From Taenia hydatigena (Eukaryota > Platyhelminthes > Cestoda > Cyclophyllidea > Taeniidae): a stretch of 64,000 bases of DNA. Numbering within the stretch: position 1 is the first letter of the stretch; each line of letters begins with the position of its first letter. Below, one piece after another: positions 54,601 to 64,000 of this stretch. Location: assembly GCA_036345935.2 (NCBI GenBank), contig JADWOT020000003.1:11299091-11363090 (forward strand), written 5' to 3'. The translations under genes were made by a program, and so were the position numbers. Under the pieces are notes generated by a model. That model was not told where the DNA came from and did not search any database. It saw only the letters and a list, made by a program, of their open reading frames with translations.

Positions 54601-57600
54601 AATGTTCTCCCTGATTTTGTTCTACGTAGGAAACTGGCCTCTTGAACTTCTGATGTGCAGACAAAATATCATGCCGTATTATTATCTTCATTTACCAAAC
54701 AATCTTAAAGCATGTCTAGAGAATATTATTTGATCGTGCCAAAACTGAGGGAGTAGAAATGAAACTATCCCGGAAACAATGAGTTTCTAGCGGTTTATTC
54801 GGTGGATCAAAATGACAAACTAACTGCCATATACTTTGTCGAGGGTTTACAAAATTTGTGAGGCTCCTTCAAGACGATGGAAAAATGATGCTAAGTAATC
54901 CTGATAACCGGTTTCTTTTAACCCTACGTGTGGGTCCATTCCAAAACATTGGTTAGCGTTCCTTACACGCAATTATTAACAAGTGTGCGCTGTGCCAACT
55001 TACTTTACACGTAAAAACAAGAAAATTCTTTGTCCTTGACAATGTCCTCCTAAATCCTCGCACGTTCCACCAAATGCTCATATGCTCGTATTTTTAAATA
55101 TTATAAAGTCATGCAATAAAACTGACAAATTGACAAGTAGAACGTCCTCAGCAACTTTAAAAACTCCGGCTTATTCAGGGTTAATTTGGAGCATCTAGTT
55201 TGTGGTTTGGCGTCATAAATAACTAGTCTCCATAGCAATATTGGTTCCACACACTTTTCTTGCCTTTTGAATGGGAAGAAAAAATACCTATTTCCCGACT
55301 TGAAGGAAGTGATACGTACTAATGTCCCAGGAGGTGAAGGATTCTTTACAACGAACAACAGAACTAACTTGTTTCTGCGGCTAACCGAAGGAAAGGGTCA
55401 CTGCCTCTGCATATTACTGTTAAATAGACAAGTAGCATTCCACGGTTAATTGTGTGCTAGCTTTGACAGTAGTCGCTTGGCGACTTGACCTGTGGCTACT
55501 TCATTTTACGCCATGAGGACTACGAACCCTCACAGAGGTGCAGCAGATGTGGCTCTTCTACACTATACAGGCGGGCAGCGAACCGATTCTTCTCTGTCAA
55601 AGCCGCCTCACTGATCAGCAAATGCTAACAAATAACTCCTTCATTACGTTGCTGTGTAATTTTACTGCATACCTTTGCAGCAGCACTTTGTCCAACAATT
55701 CTACACCACTGTTACAGATGCAGCTTATGCAAAACTGGCGGTGCATCCCTCTCAATTTCCTATGCTCCCATAAATTCACAAGGTGTTGCGCACTTCGATG
55801 AACCAGTACCAAGTATTCCATAAAGAATAGAAGGATTGTTCTACGTGATGCATCTGACAACCAGAACGAGCGTGATCTCAAAGTGTCGGCTCAACTGCTA
55901 CTCCGGATTTTCTGGCAAAATTTTACATTTAAGTAAGGTCTCCACTGAATGGGATTGCAAACAATCACTCCCGAAGCAAATCACTTCTGCCGACCACCCT
56001 CAACACAGCTTTACATTCCAATTATTAAAAGTGCAGCAAACAATTCTCCTCTCCACTGTCATCGCTCAACGATGGTAGAAAGACAAGTAGAGTTGTAAGG
56101 AAGTTAGAGAAGCAGACTTGATCCAACCACCTTTAATGTGAACTGGAAAATTAGCGCTAAGTTAAAAACTGCCACAAATGCGCAGTCGATGATCCCGGCG
56201 GTCGATTCGGGAATGATTACCTTCACAGCTATAAGTGGAGTTTCCATCTCTCTCAACACCTACTCATTTGCGAATTCCACTTAGGGAGTTTATTTCGGAG
56301 GAGAAATTTGCTCGGTTATTTGCACATTTACGTGAACACACTTCTGTGCATATGCCTTTCCGATAACACTAATCAAACCCTTTTTGCCCATTTACGTATG
56401 AATTCCTCTACGTACTCCCTACAGGGATACTTGGATGTTAGGGTAGTAAAGAGATTTTGCAAAGCGCACAGCTTTTGTCAATGCGAAATCATACTAAATA
56501 GGCAAAAAGTGGTTAAAGTATAGAAAGTCAACCTTTCAGACCCTCGTCTTTGCAATAGTGAATAAATACGGTCGACAAAGATGCTGATGCTAAGGGAAGG
56601 CAAGCAAAAGTTCGCCCCAAAATTGGTTCGTGGCCTCTGGCAGCACAAAACAAAAAAGAAGAGCAGTAATGGGAAAAACGAGGCAAACAAGACCTTTTCC
56701 GCAATTTTAATGTGTTGTTTATTAATGATGCGTTCAACAGGAGGGGCCAATCTTGAGAATCATCCCAATTCATTTCGACTTCTTTCGATTAATGCTGGCT
56801 TCCGTCTGACTCTTGGCATAGTGTGACAAAGCTACTGCCTCAAACCATGCTTTCCATCTCAAAAAAAAATCGTAATTTTAATATTTGATTGATTTCTGGC
56901 GGGCATAAACACAGTGACTTCTCTCCAAAACCATTTCTGGGGAATACTTGATGATATTTGGGTAGAGTACATCTGTTTCCTTAATCAGTGGCATAAAAGG
57001 TGATTGTCTTGACAAAGTGGATGATTTCATGTGTGCAAATGGATTCCAGATTCTGCGTTGTCACGCTGACGCCGAGATTTGATGCAGAATTCACGTTCCA
57101 TTACCTAAACTAAATCGAAAAAGAAACACAAGCTGTCAAAAAACACCTTTATAAGAGTTGTTTGGAGTTCAACCTTTCCTCATTGATCAAACTGACAGCA
57201 AGAAGGTTTAATGTCACATTTCGAATTATCTTTATCCAACAGTCGGTCACAGATAACATCAGATAGGTGCATCATCAAGGAAATGATGGCTTCTAGAATC
57301 GGCTACGATTGTATCTCGCCCAGGATTTGCACACGGAACACCTGCCAACATGTTACATTTGGGTATCTCAGACACTTCTTACCTTCAGGCTTCCTTATAT
57401 TCCTTTTTTAGAAAAATAGTAGAAATCCGACTGATGGATCTCGAATGGTGCATTTGTTTAACTTGAGGTATTAGATGTCCGAGTCTAACTAATTGCAATG
57501 AAGGGAAATTTGCTGGAAGCTCTTCAAATGCTGACTATAGGTGAGCCCCACTTTTGTGCATCCAAACAAATGGTGATGGTTTGAGTACATTTCAAAGTTT

Positions 57601-59180
57601 AACATGGGTATTTACTGATACTTAAGTAAAGGTAAGGCAAAATCACACAGTGGTTCAAATGTCAAAACTACACCTTTACTTGGAAAGATGGAGCCTCACC
57701 TTCACTCTCGAGCCTTACATTCGATGACTAAGTCAAAGGTCGTGAACTTCATTGAATTTGCTTCTGTGATACAACAAACAAGCAGATGGCCTGTATTCCA
57801 CTTTCGCTTTCCTCCTGATTGTAAAAATCGAGGCGAAAGAATAAAGTAATTGAGAGTAAAGGAGTGAAAGAGAGAAAAAAGGTGCATTTATTAACAGCAA
57901 ACTTATTAGTTTTGTTAATACCACCCCATAATGGTCTACATCAGAGAAGTTGCTTGCCTAAGTGTGACTTTAGCGCACCAAGATATGTCGATTGAGTGGA
58001 TAAGTTATGACTCTCAAGGGTCGTGGGAACAAGTCTTACTCATCACATTGACTTCAGAATACATCGTGGATAGGGAAGCAAGGAGTTTTTTCATGGTAGA
58101 AGAGGCATTTTGTGCACACAACGAATAACATATTCGAACTCGCCCCTAGCCACCACCACCACTTTCACCACTTAGCAATAAGTGCGGAAGTTTGGATCCA
58201 GAGATAGTGCGTTTTTTATGAGTAGGTAGAATTACGACCCTAACACCGAACTTAATCAGAAAATGGGTAGTCTTGAACAGTCAACAACCCGAGCTCTGCG
58301 TGCAACACGTTGGGCTCATTCCTGACACAGTATAATACCGACCAGAAATAATGAGTGCAGAGTGATCATAAACATCAAAGGCATCTTTACTACATTATGA
58401 ATTCTGCGTGACTTAAAACGGAAAGGCATTTATCCTTCCGTTCCTGCCTACGCTTTGTATATTAGCAGAATACGTTTCCTCTTCCCTGATTTAGAGTGAT
58501 GGGGTATCTATTCGCACATACTTAAACAAAATCTACCGAATAGCATAGTGCATCGAAAAATCTTGATGACAAAAAAGCTTCCAAATTTATTTGAGGACAA
58601 GTAAGTTCAAGAAATATCTCATCATTTTGAAGACGCAAATGGAAGCTGGTAAATGCCCATACGGCTCAAAGTTTAGGTCCGATAAATGACGATTGCTCCT
58701 CTGCGTTTTCATCGTAGGCAAAACTGAGGACAGATCCAGTCGGTGCCTTTGCTTTCACATTTAATGCACAACGCTGTGTGGCAAGATCTCGCAGTACTTC
58801 GGCATCTTTTTTTACCTAAATGGATGACTACGGATGTACAGAATGCTCCGCCTCATTTAGATCCCTCATCTTATATCGAGCACACATGTTTCGTGTGCAT
58901 CAAAGTAGGCGAATTTTGTAAATTTTAAGCTACACTTCTCTATGCACATGCATTTCCGCGCTTATGAGTCTATGTGGATAAATGTGTGCGCCTGTGTGTA
59001 TGCTTGAGTATGTTTATGCATAGAGCGGGAAACAAATCTCTTTGACCTAAATGATGATGACATGCACAAAAAATCGTCAAACCCGACGAATCTTGACCTT
59101 GTCAGCCACACTTTTCTATCACTTCCCCAGCTATTAAAACAACTTTAATGTCTAATTCCCAATCGTCTGGCATATTTCAG
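48691..59180. other. Long AT-rich gene-poor region
   Basis: About 10.5 kb with no gene I can support. Open frames are all under 95 codons, occur on both strands and show no recognisable domains or splice chains. Upstream exons of the zinc-finger gene ending at 59672 may be hidden here. A T11 run lies near 51138-51149. Confidence 0.45.
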
Positions 59181-59672
59181 GAAACTTGCATGCGTACTGT
59201 CCAGTTTGCTCTGCGTTTCGTAGAACACTCGGGTTGCTCTTATGGCATCAGAAAGGTGAGGAGGGTTAAAGAACCTCTTCGTTATTTTTACCTTAGACTC
59301 CATATGTGTCGAAAATAACATAAATACTTTTTTATGCTGCAAATAAAGCCTCGAATCATAATACGTGCGGCCTATGCTTTGTAAGATTTGGAAAATTTGA
59401 GTTGCTTCGCAATCACTTCGTTGGAACACACATTTGTGAGTTTGCGCTCGCCTTAGTATTGTTAAATTTGATGAGCAAAAGCTTTGGCGTTCCTTGCGAA
59501 ATTCTATTAAATTTATGCTTTATTACATTATGCTGCAGTTCAGCTAACGGAGGATGAAGAAGTACGCCTGTTTTGCACTGAATGCTACGCAGAATTTTCC
59601 ACTTGGGAGGCGATGCTGGAACACATGCGTTCACGTCATTTCTGTAGGCATTCTTTCGTCTACAAGGCATGA
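59181..59672 (+). CDS. 3'-terminal exons of a C2H2 zinc-finger gene (partial)
   Basis: Two exons join in phase: 59181-59255 (acceptor TATTTCAG, donor GTGAGG) and 59539-59672 (acceptor GCTGCAG, stop TGA). The first encodes YCPVCSAFRRTLGLLLWHQK, which is C-x2-C-x12-H but lacks the second His. The second encodes a complete finger, CTECYAEFSTWEAMLEHMRS followed by RH: C-x2-C-x12-H-x4-H. The exon and intron phases match (1 and 1) without forcing. A two-finger tail like this is common in zinc-finger transcription factors. The upstream exon must end in phase 1; I could not identify it, so the start of the protein is missing from this model. A decayed gene is the alternative. Confidence 0.48.
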
Positions 59673-62600
59673 TTTTTAGTGGTGCTATATGATTTCGCCT
59701 TAATTTCTTTCAATTTGTAGACATGCAGCGCGAATTGTTTGAGTAGAATGTGATTACACGCTGTTAAACCAGTAAACTTTACAATCTTCGCGTGAGTTTT
59801 ATGATAACTCTACTCCCTCCAATTATACCTCTAGACTTAGTAAGGGAAGCGTGTCTAGTATGCAAAGATTGTAATTGTGCTACATTGAAAGCGACCACGT
59901 AAGCAGTAATAAGGGATAGGTCTGGCTGTGATAAAGTAACTAAGCGTTGCTTGGTGGATAGGATAAGGCAACCATCGTGCTGCATTGCATTGCATTGCAT
60001 CCTACCAGGCAACATAATTTACTTGAATGTTCACAAACAATGGCAAGATATTACATGATTAGCGGTTTTTATTAAATTGTGAGTTCAAACGCGAATATGG
60101 TAATCTAATTCCTTTTTTGTGTTTTAGTGGACTTCAACGAGCTGCTCTAAATAAGTTCTCATAGACATATGCTCAGCTATGGTGCTTTTCGAGTAGACAT
60201 GCATTAATTATGAGATGATTTTTTAGCACTTGCTGTTACTGACTTTTATTCTGGCGGGTGTTTCCCTGAGCGGGTGGATTTTCTTTATGTATAGAGTGAA
60301 TGGCGTGAAAATGCAAAAAACACAAATGGCAGAATGAAATTAGCATGGATAATACAGATTTTGAACGAGGATAATACGCTAAAGGGAGTTGTGGCTTAGC
60401 CGAGGTGGCATTGAGGAGAAAAGCTGGCGTTGCTGTAGGTCCAAATGAAATTGATAGGAAATCTAGTCTTTGCTAAACATGCACCAGCCCTCAAAATCAA
60501 AATTGACAATTTCTAAGCATAATTCAATTTGCAATTTTCAAAACACATCACTGGTTTTACTGTTATCTTTATTTATTTGTTTGATTTTGTGCATTGGACT
60601 TAAAAAGGTGCTTTGAAGTAATAGCTGATGTGGTTATCTGAACCTCGCTAAATCATACCACAAGCAAGAGAATTCTTCATGACCCAATGAATTCATTGCA
60701 CCAAAATTCAAAGTAGTTCACTGAGAACATTGGAGCAGTCTAGTCTTCTTTTAAGTATCCTTGGAATAGCCGAAGCGGAGAATGAGCAGCGCATCGTGTG
60801 CATAAAATCTAGCTGTTCACTAGTCGTTGACGTATCTGCTACACATCTGGTGGGAATGCAAGAGAAGGGCGGCACTTTGAGGCTTAACAATGGAGCTGAG
60901 AGTTTAGAAGTGATTGCTAGTTAAGGAAGAAACACTGCTAATTTGCTAAACAATTCACTAAAAGCTACACGCCATGGATTAAGTGACCCACTTTAATTCA
61001 CTGCACAGCAATCACGCTACATGCTGATTCCAACTCGGCTATAATAGACAACGATTAAATTGAAAACCCTTTGAATGTTCCTACTTAAAGGAAGTTGTAA
61101 AGCATCAAGATTGTCATTCAAGACTGAAGGACAAATGTTTTTTATGGTGTTTATGATAGCTTGATAAAACAAAATCCACAGCATTTAACCGATGAGTTTC
61201 TTAGGGTTAACATAATGGCTGCCGCTAGGACATTGGACTCAATTTAAGAAATTTCCTCATATCTAACTTATTGCCATTACTTTTGCGTCCTCTCTATCTC
61301 TTTCGACTGAATTTTACTACGAGGGATTCAAAAACTGACTAACAGGCAATCGGTCCCATGGGGAAGCTGTAAGGTTCCAGTGTGTGCAAGAGTACTAGTC
61401 TGCCTAGTTTGCTAGGTAAAATACCATTAGTAGACGTTTAGTGCAAGTTTATATTGACAAGATGAGCTTCACAGATCCAGTAGCAACGACGACAGCTGAC
61501 TCGGTCTCTGCATATCAATTTCCTTGTAAGGGAAATTTGCAAGAAAACTAATAGTTGCAGCCTGATTCCTTGTTAAAGGATATGTCTGCCGTTAAACTCA
61601 CACACTTTATCACAGTTGCGAAACTGCTCGTACACCAACGCGATACACTATGGTGTGGGATTCGACATCCACTCTACTGCGGACCCGTTGATTAAAGGAT
61701 CTGATTTTATTTTATTAAAAGGAATCTCACTGTTAGAGGCATTCATTTAACTAAATTTGGCTGAGTTATCTATTACCTTTGCCATGCTATTACTTTGTCT
61801 CCTTCACTAAGGTAAACACCAAATGCCGGATTAATAGTCAGCAGCAGGAGATGGATAAATGTTTATACAAGCAGCGTTTGTGACAGTGGTGATGTACATA
61901 GGCAATGCTAATGCTGCTTGACTGGAGAAAGTAGAGGCCGAGCAAAATAAATAGAATCGAGGCAGAAATTCATACAGGCTGGAGTAAATGCCATGCTCAG
62001 GGCTATGTAATTTCGGCGTCTATTGCTCTTAAGATGACATGGCTGCGCTGACTACCTTGCTTAGTGCAGTGAAGTAAGGATGGGAGGTGGTTTACATCAA
62101 ATGCTTACACCTAGTGAAGGATGCCATTGGTGGCTTTGAATAAATAATGTCCTGAAGGTAACACCATCGTTATCTTTAAGCCAGTGTAGTATTTTTGTGC
62201 TCTCCCTTTACAAAGCGACCTTCTCTAACTACTATTATTAGGGCTAGTTAAGTGGAAACCAAGTGATGCATTTCTCTCTGTAGTGGTCAAATTCGTTTAG
62301 GTTTATTGAGGTGCAGCATGATTTGTCTGAAAATGAGATGAAGGTATCATGCAAGATGAAATTTAGTAGCATTCCTATCCCTTTAAAGCCCGAAATCTCA
62401 AGCGTCTTAATGAGTTAGTGAATTGTGCCATCTTGATGTTTTTTAGGGGAGAGTACTTTAACTATTGCCTTAGGAGACCTAAAATTGCTATGACCACTCA
62501 TTAATTTTTGCACTGCATGATCGACTTGACCAGACTCCGTTAACTTCAAGCCTCCAAGGGAACATCTTTACCCAATTAGAGCTTAACAAAACTCCATTAT

Positions 62601-62817
62601 TGGCTTTAGGTTGAATTATTTTGGGGCTGTGCTGCTTCCATTGTTGACCTGACGCTTTCGTATGCAAATAATACAACTAGTTATTGTAAGTGCAGCATGA
62701 TTTAAAATGACTGCAGGTGTGCGCAAAAAGGAGTTAATTCAAAAGCATAAGTACTTAGGTTAACCTCATTTAAAATTTTACATATCGCGTTGAATAACCA
62801 AAATTTTTCCTACAAAC
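59673..62817. other. AT-rich gene-poor region with a pentanucleotide repeat
   Basis: No supported gene. A short perfect (TGCAT)4 repeat occupies 59981-60000. A 64-codon frame at 60730-60924 has no recognisable features. Confidence 0.45.
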
Positions 62818-62993
62818 ATGAGAGCAAACACGTAAATGTGGTATTTGCACTTGTTGTGTTCGCGATAATGGAAGGTTTGGCACTACCATCTTCCACTTTG
62901 GTTGATGTGACCGATGCAGACGTTTTAAATTTGGGTGGAGCCGACGGTATTGCACAAATCGTCTCAGCAGCAAGAAGTATTTTATTTACGTAG
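62818..62993 (+). pseudogene. Possible remnant of a small secreted-protein gene
   Basis: An ATG at 62818 reads MRANT and then meets a stop. The frame one base over, open without its own local ATG, continues with VNVVFALVVFAIMEGLALPS, a good hydrophobic signal segment, and about 35 further residues rich in Val, Ala and Asp, ending at TAG (62991-62993). One frameshift would explain this. Many tapeworm secreted proteins begin with a short MR- leader, which is why it was noticed. It may equally be a chance frame; opposite-strand frames also exist here. Confidence 0.2.
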
Positions 62994-64000
62994 AGCAATT
63001 ATTTGTAACTGGGTCTAACTATGACGAGATGTGTATAATTTGTGGTTTGGAAATGTGAGAGTCATTGCTAAGCAAATGATGCGTTCTTACTTAGATAAAT
63101 TACATTAGCCCAAGTAAGGCGTTGCCACAAATTTTAATTGTACTTGTTCCGGTTAAATGGCATATGGTAGTACTGACTAAAGCACTGGGAGGTCATTATT
63201 TTTGGCATAATATCATAAAATTTATCCGATTGAGCTCAAGTGAACCCAATCTGTACACATCAAACTCCCCCTTGCGATGGCCTCCCTTCGCGAACCCTTT
63301 TAATTTCTAGAACCCTCACATTCTAAGCCTCGAACGCAGGTAAACCTGATTCCATTTTTTTTAAAAAGGAGGTGGTAGGACTGCGATAACATATCAACCA
63401 ATTTATGGAATGCTGGGCAATCATGAAGCGAAATTTGGGACTCATACACTGGGATCTAAGGAAATTACATAGGCTGTAGAATGTATCGGTGGTTAGTGGA
63501 TCTTGCGTTGATGCCCAGAGTTGTGACGAGTTGTGTTTCTTACTCACTGGTGTGGTTTCGATGGCAACCATTTTCATTCAAAATGAGCGTGTGGATGCAC
63601 TAACTTGAGGGTACTATGCCATATAGAAGTGGAGCACCACCTCAAGCAACTTTCGCTCCTGTATGAAGAACAGGTTAGCATGATGTATGAGGTCTGCCAA
63701 ACCATTTGGATCATTGGCGCCTATATTTTGGAAAATTCTTCCAACACATTTTTACCATATTATTTTGCTAGTTTCTTTCACACTTTTCCACATCTTTGCA
63801 TGCCAATTTGCTTGAGCTTACCTGAGTAAGGAAGTCTGATAAATCGTCCCTTTTCATTAATGAACATAAGCATGCATTTGCATGCCTACTTCAAACAGCT
63901 ATGTTTTAAGGTTAGGTTTCATTCATTAAAGATGCAATCATACCTGCGTGGTTTGGTTTTATCTTGGGTCTTCACAGTTTCATTTCGTAAAACACTTCAG
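62994..64000. other. Right-edge non-coding stretch
   Basis: AT-rich sequence with short open frames only (for example 63605-63829). Nothing is supported up to the window edge. Confidence 0.45.

Noticed and set aside
55500..55630. Plus-strand frame with a C-x2-C pair (RCSRCG), considered as an upstream zinc-finger exon
   Set aside because: No paired histidines at finger spacing and no phase-1 donor to join 59181.
58840..58928. C-x2-C motif (TCFVC) considered as the exon before 59181
   Set aside because: The available donor would create a stop codon at the junction, and the other donor is in the wrong phase.
59145..59429. 94-codon minus-strand open frame
   Set aside because: Antisense to the zinc-finger exon, which shows real C2H2 spacing and phase-matched splice sites.

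Overview
The window looks like nuclear DNA of a flatworm, most likely a cyclophyllidean (taeniid-type) tapeworm. Evidence: intron-rich genes with GT..AG introns, one of only 34 nt; long gene-poor stretches; a family of miniature LTR elements (TRIM-like) of the kind reported from taeniids; and a tiny secreted, probably GPI-anchored protein gene. This taxonomic call is an inference; no species marker was seen. No bacterial features, operons, CRISPR arrays or tRNA genes were seen.

Layout. 1-12860: gene-poor DNA. It has a solo LTR at the left edge and then a striking inverted duplication (arms 1856-3045 and 4146-5335) built from two head-to-head TRIM-like elements. A long stretch with (GT)n and alternating CA/CG tracts follows. 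12861-18302 (+): a complete nine-exon gene for the cAMP-dependent protein kinase catalytic subunit (350 aa), with every exon and phase resolved by reading. 18303-25233: flanking DNA with a solo LTR carrying a perfect 5-bp target duplication, a decayed Ty3/Gypsy-type pol on the minus strand, and a minus-strand TRIM with two LTRs, a primer-binding site and a polypurine tract. 25234-42097 (+): a 13-exon gene for a MAP7/ensconsin-family microtubule-binding protein (about 1011 aa). Two coding-like segments in its introns belong to neither the gene nor a recognised mobile element. 42098-47714: non-coding apart from a diverged inverted repeat that preserves traces of a shared reading frame. 47762-48494 (+): a three-exon gene for an 85-aa secreted protein, with a TATA box and AATAAA signal. 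48691-64000: AT-rich and gene-poor; only the last two exons of a C2H2 zinc-finger gene (59181-59672) and a doubtful small secreted-protein remnant (62818) stand out.

The two large genes fit cell-signalling and cytoskeletal housekeeping roles and sit in the same direction; nothing shows that they are co-regulated. The parts most likely to be new are the TRIM-based inverted duplication, the small surface protein gene, and the coding-like segments inside the MAP7 introns.
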